Origin: Clostridiales bacterium
GTDB taxonomy: Bacteria > Bacillota > Clostridia > Oscillospirales > Acutalibacteraceae
Direction: 5' to 3'
DNA length: 10,789 nucleotides
NCBI GenBank assembly: GCA_019416395.1
Contig: DXXH01000074.1
Coordinates: 1-10,789, forward strand
The position numbers were made by a program, and so were the translations under genes. Below are positions 1 through 5,243 of the stretch, one piece after another; position 1 is the stretch's first letter; every line of letters begins with the position of its first letter. The notes beneath the pieces were generated by a model. That model made no database searches. It saw only the letters and a list, made by a program, of their open reading frames with translations, and had not been told where the DNA came from.

Positions 1-108
1 CTTAGAGAAAAAATTTTGCTGCTCGTTAATGCATTCAAACTAAAATCCACATTTAAGAGAGGACTTGAAGGCGAAAGCTTGGAATTCTTCAAGAAATATA
101 CATCGTAA
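1..108 (+). CDS. C-terminal end of an unidentified protein (partial)
   Basis: An open frame enters from the left edge in frame 1 and closes at a TAA at 106-108, giving the last 35 residues of a + strand protein. The visible tail is rich in Lys, Leu and Phe, starts LREKILLLVNAF and ends LEFFKKYTS. No motif is recognisable, so no function is proposed. Codon use is A/T-rich compared with the genes from 736 onward. It runs toward the excisionase-type gene at 195-401, with a hairpin terminator between them. With only 35 codons visible this could still be a chance open frame. Confidence 0.4.
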   Translation, partial: LREKILLLVNAFKLKSTFKRGLEGESLEFFKKYTS

Positions 109-160
109 AGTTCGAGCACAGAAATGGGCCCATAGTACTAGGGGTATTGTTTTAGTTAAA

Positions 161-193
161 CATCGAGCCCCCTTACATTAAGGGGGCTCAATG
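161..193. terminator. Bidirectional intrinsic terminator
   Basis: A perfect 11-bp stem pairs GAGCCCCCTTA (165-175) with TAAGGGGGCTC (179-189) around a 3-nt CAT loop. Outer pairs at 161-163/191-193 extend it past one mismatch. The + side is followed by T-rich DNA and the - side by TTTAACTAAAA. It starts 1 bp past the stop codon of the - strand HTH gene and also lies downstream of the + strand partial gene, so it can serve both convergent genes. Confidence 0.75.
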
Positions 194-194
194 T

Positions 195-401
195 TTATTC
201 GTTTTCATCCATCTTCAGCCAGTCCTCAAAGGACTTCCTGGAGATGCGGATCATGTTACCGATGCGGATCGTCTTGAACGCTCCAGAGTTGGCGAGCTTA
301 TAGGCCGTAGCTCGGCCGATACCGAGAATGGCTGCGATGTCATTCACGGTGTATGTTCTGCTTTGGGGCGTTCCTTTTTCGTTGGGTGTGTTGGTGCTCA
401 T
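195..401 (-). CDS. Excisionase-type HTH DNA-binding protein
   Basis: This 68-residue protein has the winged-helix/MerR-like HTH fold typical of excisionases (Xis) and the HTH_17 'excisionase family' group. YTVNDIAAILGIGRATAYKLANSG (residues about 17-40) forms the helix-turn-helix. KTIRIGNMIRISRKSFEDWL (about 43-62) matches the usual wing and last helix, with the family's R-I-S-R-K-S-F-E-W pattern. In integrative elements such proteins bind directly repeated sites near an attachment end, bend the DNA, favour excision and often control int/xis expression. The ATG start at 399-401 is preceded by a strong AGGGAGGA site at 409-416. No integrase is visible in the window; it could lie left of position 1 or be lost. 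Some family members are plain transcription regulators, so the excision role is inference. Confidence 0.75.
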   Translation of the reverse strand: MSTNTPNEKGTPQSRTYTVNDIAAILGIGRATAYKLANSGAFKTIRIGNMIRISRKSFEDWLKMDENE

Positions 402-408
402 AAGATTA

Positions 409-416
409 TCCTCCCT
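409..416 (-). promoter_or_regulatory. Ribosome binding site of the HTH gene
   Basis: On the - strand this reads AGGGAGGA, 7 nt before the ATG at 401. It is nearly complementary to the 16S anti-SD and fixes the start. Confidence 0.7.
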
Positions 417-419
417 CTG

Positions 420-492
420 TGCTAATATGATTTTGAAATGGCCCCTGGAAGCCCTCTGTCACAAGGGGTTCCTGCTAATACCTTGCTAATAC
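420..492. repeat. Three phased TGCTAATAY direct repeats
   Basis: The 9-mer TGCTAATAY occurs at 420-428, 473-481 and 484-492. The last two form an 11-bp tandem repeat (TGCTAATACCT then TGCTAATACGA). Offsets of 11 and 53 bp are close to one and five helical turns, so all three face the same side of the DNA. They lie just upstream of the excisionase-type gene, the first touching its leader. Confidence 0.6.
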
Positions 493-532
493 GACATTTG
501 AAAAGCCGTTGTAAGGCAGCATATTTCAGGGG

Positions 533-573
533 AATTTGTGCAAATTGACCTGCCTCCAAGCAGCACAATTTGC
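533..573. repeat. Nested inverted repeats (AATTTG/CAAATT)
   Basis: AATTTG-TG-CAAATT (533-546) is a short palindrome. GCAAATTG (540-547) is also the exact reverse complement of CAATTTGC (566-573), 18 bp away. The two structures share bases and exclude each other. They could be binding sites or a weak hairpin; no function is shown. Confidence 0.4.
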
Positions 574-667
574 GAAGAAACAACATGGGAAGATATGATA
601 TGAACAATTTACGAAATGGTACGCCGTACTCCAAAAGCTTTCCAAAATCTTTTTTCAAACAGCCGGG

Positions 668-696
668 TTGCGGCCGGGAAGATTTCCGCCTATAAT
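668..696 (+). promoter_or_regulatory. Sigma-A promoter of the S9 peptidase gene
   Basis: TTGCGG at 668-673 and a perfect TATAAT at 691-696 are separated by exactly 17 bp, with an A/T-rich tract before the -35 box. Transcription would start near 703, giving a leader of about 33 nt. The promoter lies downstream of the upstream ATG at 616, which rules that start out. Confidence 0.75.
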
Positions 697-735
697 GAGA
701 AAAAGCCAACATCTTTTTCGAAAGGACGGAACTTT

Positions 736-2736
736 ATGAAAGCACTGCATTTAGACGCTTTTACAAACTACGCTTTCCTCTCCGGTCTTCGCTGCGGCCC
801 GGAAGGGGAATTGGCCTTTTTGGCGGCCAAAGCCGATGTGGAAGGAAATGCCTACCGCCGAGACTTGTGGTACAAGCCTGCCCAGGGCGATGCCCTTCAG
901 CTGACCACCGACGGCAAAACCGGCGGATTCCTTTGGGACGGCCCTCACACACTGCTGTTATCTTCCGGCCGTGACCCGGAACAGAAAAAGCGTCAGGACG
1001 CCGGGGAAGAATACACCGCCTTTTACCGGCTGAACACCCAGGGCGGCGAAGCTCAAAAGGCCTTTTCCCTGCCCCTTTCCGCGTCTCTCGAGGAAAAGGT
1101 GAAGGACGGCCTGTACCTTTTGCGGGTAAATTGGGACATGCGGTTTTCCAAAGCCTACACTTTGAAAGGCGCCGCGAAAGAACAGCTTCTCAAAGACAAG
1201 AAAGAAGAACGGGACTATCAGGTGCTGGACGAACTGCCCTTCTATTTCAACGGACAGGGGTACATCAATAAGCACCGGGATGCCCTGTTCCTGTATGAAG
1301 AAGCCAGCGAAAAACTGACCCGGGTCACCCGGGAAACCTTCTCCACCGGCAGCGCCCGCATCAGCCCCGATGGAAGCAAGATCCTTTTCACCGGCCAGAA
1401 TTTTACCGTGAAAATGAAAAACAAATCCGGAGTGTATCTGTACAATATTGCGGAAGGAAAAACCACCCAGCTGCTTGCCCCCCGGACCTATGAGGTTTAT
1501 GACGCCTTGTGGTGGGGAGAAAAGATCCTGCTGCTGGCCACCGACCAGAAGCGCTACGGCATCAACGAAAACGTTCAATTCTACACCTTGGACCCTGTCA
1601 CCGGCGAAATGGCCCTGCTGGCTCCCTACGAGGACGCGGTGGGCTCTTCCGTGGGCAGCGACTGCCGTTTGGGCGGGGGACAATCCTGGCTGGTTCACCA
1701 GGGAAAATTCTATTTCACCGCCACCATTCGCAACGCTTCCCAGGTATTTTCCCTGGATCAAGCAGGGGAACTCAAGCCGGTGTACACCCAGGAAGGCTCT
1801 GTGGACTGCATTGACGCAGCTGGGGACAAGCTGTACTTTATCGGCATGCAGGACATGAAGCTTCAGGAAATCTACGCCTGGAATTTGGAAACCAGCCAGC
1901 GGGAACAGTTCACCTCTTTGAACCAGAAGGTTTTGGAAGATGTGTATGTGGCCGTCCCCCAGAAGCTGACCTACGAAAACGAGGGCACCGACCTGGACGG
2001 TTGGGTGCTTTTGCCCAAGGATTTCGATCCAGCCAAATCCTATCCGGCAGTGCTGGACATTCATGGCGGCCCCAAAACCGTGTATGGAGAAGTGTTCTAC
2101 CATGAAATGCAGTACTGGGCCAACCAGGGGTATTTTGTCTTCTTCTGCAATCCCCGGGGCGGCGATGGCAGAGGCAACGAATTTGCCGACCTGAAAGGGA
2201 AATATGGCACCATCGACTACAGCGACATTATGGCCTTTACCGACAAGGTTCTGGAAGCCTATCCCCAAATTGACAAGGAGCGGCTGTGCGTCACCGGCGG
2301 CAGCTACGGCGGTTTCATGACCAACTGGATTGTGGGCCACACCCAGCGTTTCGCCGCTGCGGCCACCCAGAGATCCATCACCAACTGGGTGGGCTTTGGC
2401 TTCACTTCCGATATTGGCGAGGAATTCGCCAAGGATCAAATGGGTCTTGGGACCAAGGGAAATGTGTGGAACAGCGTGGACAAGATGTGGGAGCACTCCC
2501 CCTTGAAATATCTGAACAACTGCTCCACCCCCACCTTGATTCTCCACAGCGACGAAGACTACCGCTGCCCCCTCTCGGAAGGCTACCAGATGTATTCTGC
2601 TTTACAGCAGCTGGGAGTGGAAACCAGAATGGTGATCTTCCACGGGGAAAACCACGAGCTTTCCCGCAGCGGCAAACCCCGCCACCGGATCCGCCGGTTG
2701 AAGGAAATCACCGGCTGGTTTGAGAAACATATCTGA
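736..2736 (+). CDS. S9 family serine peptidase (prolyl oligopeptidase / acylaminoacyl peptidase type)
   Basis: This 666-residue enzyme is likely a cytoplasmic oligopeptidase or acyl-aminoacyl peptidase that trims short peptides; no signal peptide or membrane segment is seen. Residues about 10-400 form the beta-propeller gate, with blade-like segments such as SPDGSKILFTG. Residues about 415-666 form the alpha/beta hydrolase domain, with the oxyanion-region HGGP at 443-446. The catalytic triad is Ser523 in GGSYGGF, Asp608 in DEDYRCP and His640 in GENHE. Asp-His spacing is 32, as known for the family. The frame stays open back to an ATG at 616, but the start at 736 has AAAGGA at 721-726 and lies behind the promoter at 668-696. 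The gene is monocistronic and closed by a terminator at 2768. Substrate preference cannot be read from sequence. Family call is secure; subfamily S9C is likely. Confidence 0.92.
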   Translation: MKALHLDAFTNYAFLSGLRCGPEGELAFLAAKADVEGNAYRRDLWYKPAQGDALQLTTDGKTGGFLWDGPHTLLLSSGRDPEQKKRQDAGEEYTAFYRLNTQGGEAQKAFSLPLSASLEEKVKDGLYLLRVNWDMRFSKAYTLKGAAKEQLLKDKKEERDYQVLDELPFYFNGQGYINKHRDALFLYEEASEKLTRVTRETFSTGSARISPDGSKILFTGQNFTVKMKNKSGVYLYNIAEGKTTQLLAPRTYEVYDALWWGEKILLLATDQKRYGINENVQFYTLDPVTGEMALLAPYEDAVGSSVGSDCRLGGGQSWLVHQGKFYFTATIRNASQVFSLDQAGELKPVYTQEGSVDCIDAAGDKLYFIGMQDMKLQEIYAWNLETSQREQFTSLNQKVLEDVYVAVPQKLTYENEGTDLDGWVLLPKDFDPAKSYPAVLDIHGGPKTVYGEVFYHEMQYWANQGYFVFFCNPRGGDGRGNEFADLKGKYGTIDYSDIMAFTDKVLEAYPQIDKERLCVTGGSYGGFMTNWIVGHTQRFAAAATQRSITNWVGFGFTSDIGEEFAKDQMGLGTKGNVWNSVDKMWEHSPLKYLNNCSTPTLILHSDEDYRCPLSEGYQMYSALQQLGVETRMVIFHGENHELSRSGKPRHRIRRLKEITGWFEKHI

Positions 2737-2767
2737 CCCGTTCTGTCTGTTTCAAATCTGACAGTTG

Positions 2768-2800
2768 GGAGAAGCCTTAGGGCTTCTCCTTTCTTTTCCC
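2768..2800 (+). terminator. Terminator after the S9 peptidase gene
   Basis: A perfect 9-bp stem, GGAGAAGCC (2768-2776) and GGCTTCTCC (2781-2789), with a TTAG loop is followed by TTTCTTTTCC. It isolates the S9 gene from spoIIID, which therefore needs its own promoter within the next 67 bp. Confidence 0.8.
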
Positions 2801-2828
2801 CTTCCGGGGGTACTAAGCAGCCCAAGGC

Positions 2829-2844
2829 TTTCATATGTATGAAA
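2829..2844 (+). promoter_or_regulatory. Palindrome and possible sigma-E -10 region in front of spoIIID
   Basis: TTTCATA (2829-2835) and TATGAAA (2838-2844) are perfect 7-bp arms around TG. The element lies between the upstream terminator and the spoIIID ribosome binding site, where the promoter must be. CATATGTA inside it partly resembles the sigma-E -10 consensus (CATAnnnT type), the sigma factor known to transcribe spoIIID in Bacillus subtilis. No convincing -35 box was found, so the promoter call is weak; the palindrome itself is certain. Confidence 0.35.
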
Positions 2845-2867
2845 CACATTGGAAGCGAGGGGTGCAT

Positions 2868-3122
2868 ATGTCCAATCACGTGATCGACGACCGGGCCACC
2901 AGGCTCGGCGAGTACATTGTGGAAAATAAAGCTACCGTGCGCCGGGCCGCCAAACAATTTGGCGTCAGCAAAAGCACGGTTCACAAGGACGTCTCTCAAC
3001 GCCTGAAATACCTGGACAGCAGCCTTTACCGCGATGTGAAAAACGTGCTGGCCGTAAACAAAGCCCAACGGCACATCCGGGGTGGTCTGGCTACCAAGAA
3101 AAAGTATCAGGCTCTCAAATAA
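2868..3122 (+). CDS. spoIIID: Sporulation transcription regulator SpoIIID
   Basis: This 84-residue protein is the mother-cell DNA-binding protein that switches many sigma-E genes on or off and prepares the switch to sigma-K. The core matches the family closely: GEYIVENKATVRRAAKQFGV (14-33), then SKSTVHKDVSQRL as the HTH recognition region. A basic RHIRGGLATKKKYQ tail (68-81) corresponds to the C-terminal DNA-contacting segment of B. subtilis SpoIIID. The start at 2868 has GCGAGGGG at 2855-2862 and gives the usual N-terminus. An in-frame ATG at 2835 would add 11 unusual residues and lies inside the palindrome, so it is rejected. The protein is slightly shorter than the 93-residue B. subtilis protein, lacking the acidic end. 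It converges on the SpoIIQ-like gene across a shared terminator. Its presence indicates an endospore former. Confidence 0.93.
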   Translation: MSNHVIDDRATRLGEYIVENKATVRRAAKQFGVSKSTVHKDVSQRLKYLDSSLYRDVKNVLAVNKAQRHIRGGLATKKKYQALK

Positions 3123-3157
3123 AAAGGGCGGGGCTCCTGGGAGCTCCCGCCTTTTTT
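3121..3157. terminator. Shared bidirectional terminator (spoIIID / M23 gene)
   Basis: An A5 run (3121-3125), a G/C stem pairing GGCGGG plus GCTC with GAGC plus TCCCGCC around a short loop (one bulged base), and a T6 run (3152-3157) give a terminator that works in both directions. It lies between the convergent stops of spoIIID (3122) and the M23 gene (3163). Confidence 0.8.
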
Positions 3158-3162
3158 GCCTG

Positions 3163-4035
3163 TCATTCCGTACCGTCGATCACTGCCTGCGGATCCAGAG
3201 TCGCCCCGTCCCGGCGCACCTCTACATGCAAATGGGGCTCTTCCGCCGCTTCAAAGGGTACCGCTGTAACCACGCCGATCTGCTGGCCCATGGTCACAAT
3301 CTCCCCAGGCTCTACCTGGAAGTTTTCCCCCAGCCCGCAATAGTAAAACAGATAGTCCCCATGCTCGATCAACGCCACATTCCCCAGCATATTGTCGGTA
3401 TAGGTTTCCAACACCTGCCCGTTGGCGCAGGCAAGCACCGGGGACTCACTTTCCGCCTGCACGTCTAACCCTGTGTGAATCCGCCAATCCTTCATGGTGG
3501 GGGAGTACACCGGCGTCCCCGCGCTGTAAGCGTTCAGCACCTGACCGTCCTCAATGGGCCAGATCATTTCTGTGCTGATCTCATACAAAGGCGCTGTGGC
3601 CGGCACCTGCTGGACTTCACTGCTTTCCGAAGTGGAGCTTTCGTCCGCCGACGTCTCTTCCTCTGTTTCCTCATCTGTCTGGCCCTGAGTCACTTCCCCA
3701 GCGGTCTCTTGGGCAGAGGTATCCCGGGGAGCTTCCGGGTCATCGTTGAACTGGCTTTGGGCACTGGAAGCTTCCGTCTGGCTGGAAGAGGAATTCTCCC
3801 CTTCCGAATCCTGGTCCTCTGTGGCAACCTCTACGTCCCCGTCGGTTTCCTGGCCTTCCCGCACATCTTCTTCCTGCTGGTCGATCAGTTCCTGATTTTC
3901 CACAGGTTCCACATAACTGTTTACCGCGTCATAGGTACTCCAGGCCGCGATGCCCACCGCCACCAGGCATACCGCCAACGCCAGATAAAACCCATTACGC
4001 CGGGTCTTTTCCTGCGAAAAGCGTTTTCCGTTCAT
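3163..4035 (-). CDS. spoIIQ: SpoIIQ-like membrane M23 (LytM-domain) protein
   Basis: This 290-residue protein has one N-terminal membrane helix (about 15-33), a long acidic Glu/Asp/Ser/Thr/Gln linker (about 40-150) and a C-terminal M23/LytM domain (about 165-285). SpoIIQ is a forespore membrane protein that binds SpoIIIAH across the intermembrane space and supports engulfment. Zinc ligands His187 and Asp191 (HTGLD) and His270 (HLHVE, with His268) are all present, unlike B. subtilis SpoIIQ but like clostridial ones. The place of the second catalytic His of LytM (YAHL) reads YCGL near 232-235. The start at 4035 has AAGGAA at 4045-4050, 9 nt away. The longer frame from 4110 would begin inside the putative promoter. 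A plain cell-wall endopeptidase remains possible; SpoIIQ is favoured by size, architecture, the neighbouring spoIIID and the forespore-type promoter. Confidence 0.75.
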   Translation of the reverse strand: MNGKRFSQEKTRRNGFYLALAVCLVAVGIAAWSTYDAVNSYVEPVENQELIDQQEEDVREGQETDGDVEVATEDQDSEGENSSSSQTEASSAQSQFNDDPEAPRDTSAQETAGEVTQGQTDEETEEETSADESSTSESSEVQQVPATAPLYEISTEMIWPIEDGQVLNAYSAGTPVYSPTMKDWRIHTGLDVQAESESPVLACANGQVLETYTDNMLGNVALIEHGDYLFYYCGLGENFQVEPGEIVTMGQQIGVVTAVPFEAAEEPHLHVEVRRDGATLDPQAVIDGTE

Positions 4036-4078
4036 AAGCACACATTCCTTTCGGATCAAAATACCGTTCCTGTACTGG

Positions 4079-4109
4079 TATTCTGAGCCTTTTGGAAAGG
4101 GTTTATTCA
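4079..4109 (-). promoter_or_regulatory. Forespore-type (sigma-G/F-like) promoter of the SpoIIQ-like gene
   Basis: On the - strand, TGAATA (4104-4109) is followed 18 bp later by CAGAATA (4079-4085). The first matches the known sigma-G -35 consensus TGAATA exactly; the second matches CATACTA at 5 of 7 positions, at the usual 17-18 bp spacing. Transcription would start near 4072, 37 nt upstream of the start codon. Sigma-F and sigma-G recognise overlapping sequences, so which one acts is open. Confidence 0.5.
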
Positions 4110-4170
4110 CATTTGGTAAAAGCTCCGCAATGGAAAAAAGATTTCCTGTGACAGACCGGTTTCACCCCAA

Positions 4171-4285
4171 CGGAAAAGGCCGGCCACCAAATCGGCAGCC
4201 GGCCCTTTCCTTAGCTTGAGGGGTATTATTGAGGAGGGTAGAACATGTATCTCAAGAAAAGGTGCGGTCCATTTCTTTTGAGTAC
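4171..4285 (-). ncRNA. Candidate small RNA with C-rich segment and terminator
   Basis: A TATAAT -10 box on the - strand (4292-4297) would start an RNA near 4285. The RNA would fold as a hairpin at 4251-4282 (CTCAAAAGAAA pairing with TTTTCTTGAG), then an unpaired stretch containing CCCTCCTC and CCCC (4218-4238). It would end at a 13-bp terminator hairpin (4172-4210) closing in CCTTTTCC. The predicted length is about 115 nt. No protein gene on either strand accounts for this terminator, which supports a transcript of its own. C-rich unpaired segments are known from Firmicute small RNAs that bind Shine-Dalgarno regions. The -35 box is poor, and CCCAG-N6-CTGGG sits in the spacer. CTTGAG (4251-4256) can alternatively pair with CTCAAG (4215-4220), looping out the C-rich segment. 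No known RNA family was recognised. Confidence 0.4.
4172..4210 (-). terminator. Strong terminator hairpin in the spoIIQ-lexA gap
   Basis: The arms 4172-4184 and 4198-4210 pair over 13 bp with one mismatch, with a G/C core (GGCCGGC) and a 13-nt loop. On the - strand it ends CCGGCCTTTTCC, on the + strand CGGCCCTTTCC. No + strand gene ends here, so use on the - strand is more likely. Confidence 0.6.
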
Positions 4286-4337
4286 GGTGTTATTATACCC
4301 AGAAAATCCTGGGGAGTTGTTACGGCGCTGTGAATAA
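4245..4337 (+). CDS. Possible 30-residue small ORF (doubtful)
   Basis: GAGGAGGG at 4231-4238 stands 6 nt before an ATG at 4245, and the frame runs 30 codons to a TAA at 4335-4337. The peptide begins MYLKKRCGPFLLSTVLLYPE, a basic head with a short hydrophobic stretch. No promoter was found for it on the + strand, and the apparent ribosome site is exactly the complement of the C-rich segment of the candidate - strand RNA. I favour the RNA reading; both cannot easily be under selection. Confidence 0.15.
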   Translation: MYLKKRCGPFLLSTVLLYPENPGELLRRCE

Positions 4338-4424
4338 ACCTTAAAATATTTCTTCCCTATTTATGAACATTTCCCAAACCATTGCCAGTCCGCCCAAACA
4401 GGACAAAATTCTTTCCTTTTTTCT

Positions 4425-4438
4425 CAAACAAACGTTTG
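4425..4438. promoter_or_regulatory. LexA (SOS) operator
   Basis: CAAAC-N4-GTTTG matches the Firmicute LexA box CGAAC-N4-GTTCG at 8 of 10 fixed positions. It overlaps the start of the lexA -35 box, the usual arrangement for LexA autorepression. Confidence 0.7.
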
Positions 4439-4464
4439 CGATTAACAACGTCCTGTGGTATAAT
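4436..4464 (+). promoter_or_regulatory. lexA promoter
   Basis: TTGCGA (4436-4441) and a perfect TATAAT (4459-4464) are 17 bp apart, with an extended -10 TGG at 4456-4458. Transcription would start near 4471, about 35 nt before the lexA ATG. The LexA box covers the -35 region. Confidence 0.75.
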
Positions 4465-4505
4465 ACAGGTATGTGAAAAACTTTCAGGAAGGCGAGGCAT
4501 GGTAT

Positions 4506-5087
4506 ATGGAGCATCTCACAAAAAGCCAACAGAAGGTCTACGATTTTCTCCGCCAGGAAACCTCTAAAGGCGTACCGCCCACGGTGCGGGAAATCTGCGC
4601 CGCCACCGGGTTGCGGTCCACTTCCACCGTACACGCCCACCTGAAAACCCTGGAACGTTTGGGATACATCACCCGGGAAGCCGGTTTGAACCGGTCCATC
4701 CGGGTGGAAGGTGAAACCCCCGCCGCCCAAGTGCCCATTTTGGGAAAGGTCACCGCCGGAATGCCCATTTTGGCGGTGGAAGACATTGAGGGATATCTTC
4801 CTTTCCCCCAAAAAGAAGGCAAGGAACTGTTCGCTCTCCATGTCAGCGGCTTGAGCATGCGGGACGCCGGGATCCTGGACGGGGATTACGTGGTGGCCGA
4901 ACGTGTTTCCACTGCTGACGACGGGGAAATCGTGGTGGCCATGATCGACGATGAAGCCACCGTGAAACGGCTGTACCGGGAAAAAGACAGGATCCGTTTG
5001 CAGCCGGAAAACCCGGATTACCAGCCGATCTATTCCGACCAGGCGTCGGTACTGGGAAAAGTCATTGCGGTAATGCGGTATTATTAA
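4506..5087 (+). CDS. lexA: SOS repressor LexA
   Basis: This 193-residue repressor of the DNA-damage response cleaves itself when RecA filaments form. The N-terminal winged HTH (about 1-65) contains PPTVREICAATGLRSTSTVH. The C-terminal S24 peptidase-like domain (about 75-193) has the Ala84-Gly85 cleavage site in KVTAGMP, nucleophile Ser117 in SGLSM and Lys154 in ATVKRL. The Ser-Lys spacing of 37 is the same as in Escherichia coli LexA. The frame opens at a GTG at 4473, only 2 nt past the predicted transcription start. The ATG at 4506 has AGGAAGGCGAGG just upstream and gives the normal N-terminus. The gene has its own operator, promoter and terminator, so it is monocistronic and self-repressed. 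Confidence 0.95.
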   Translation: MEHLTKSQQKVYDFLRQETSKGVPPTVREICAATGLRSTSTVHAHLKTLERLGYITREAGLNRSIRVEGETPAAQVPILGKVTAGMPILAVEDIEGYLPFPQKEGKELFALHVSGLSMRDAGILDGDYVVAERVSTADDGEIVVAMIDDEATVKRLYREKDRIRLQPENPDYQPIYSDQASVLGKVIAVMRYY

Positions 5088-5100
5088 ATAGATAATGCGG

Positions 5101-5130
5101 AAGGGCAGCCCACAGGGGCTGTCCTTTTTT
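5101..5130 (+). terminator. lexA terminator
   Basis: AAGGGCAGCC (5101-5110) pairs with GGCTGTCCTT (5117-5126) over 10 bp, including one G-T wobble, with a 6-nt loop and a T6 run to 5130. Confidence 0.8.
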
Positions 5131-5167
5131 GTTGTTTAGGCCCTTTCAAAAAGTTTTCATTCCCCCC

Positions 5168-5196
5168 TTGACAAAGCCAACACTTCTGAGTATTAT
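5168..5196 (+). promoter_or_regulatory. Consensus sigma-A promoter of the GntR-ABC operon
   Basis: A perfect TTGACA (5168-5173), a 17-bp spacer and TATTAT (5191-5196). Such a near-consensus promoter would be strongly active unless repressed, which fits the operator right behind it. Confidence 0.85.
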
Positions 5197-5203
5197 GGTC
5201 TTA

Positions 5204-5229
5204 TAGTTAGTTACTCGACTAATTAACTA
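5204..5229. promoter_or_regulatory. 26-bp near-palindromic operator, probably for the GntR regulator
   Basis: Eleven of 13 symmetric base pairs match. The outer arms are TAGTTAGTT (5204-5212) and AATTAACTA (5221-5229), with the centre between 5216 and 5217. It covers the likely transcription start (about 5203) and ends before the AGGAGG at 5233, so a bound dimer would block initiation or escape. Confidence 0.7.
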
Positions 5230-5243
5230 GATAGGAGGTGCCT

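Larger units (their letters stand above)
402..667. other. Gene-free, repeat-bearing DNA between the HTH gene and the S9 peptidase promoter
   Basis: No credible gene is present. The stretch holds three TGCTAATAY direct repeats (420-428, 473-481, 484-492), an imperfect 9-bp hairpin (GGAAGCCCT, 448-456, with AGGGGTTCC), and nested inverted repeats around 533-573. It also has a tandem TCCAAAA pair (630-636 and 641-647) spaced 11 bp. It is more A/T-rich than the genes to its right. The last 25 bp form an A/T-rich tract just upstream of the -35 box at 668 and could act as an UP element. The rest is a candidate recombinase or regulator binding region for the HTH gene; this is inference from the repeats. 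Confidence 0.45.

Noticed and set aside
123..132. ATGGGCCCAT palindrome
   Set aside because: A 10-bp palindrome alone is expected by chance and has no supporting context.
630..647. TCCAAAA pair spaced 11 bp upstream of the S9 promoter
   Set aside because: Short A-rich repeat in A/T-rich DNA; more easily explained as an UP-like tract than a specific site.
585..695. Small + strand ORF of 36 codons beginning MGRYDMNN
   Set aside because: No ribosome binding site, and its end lies inside the S9 promoter -10 box.
422..712. 96-codon - strand ORF across the repeat region
   Set aside because: No ribosome site, no recognisable motif, and it runs through the S9 promoter and the repeats; best seen as a chance frame.
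616..735. N-terminal extension of the S9 peptidase from an ATG at 616
   Set aside because: It lies upstream of and across a strong promoter (668-696), has no ribosome site and adds 40 residues absent from the family.
958..2547. 529-codon - strand ORF opposite the S9 gene
   Set aside because: It is the antisense of a clear enzyme gene, has low-complexity Gly/Val/Phe composition typical of shadow frames and no start signals.
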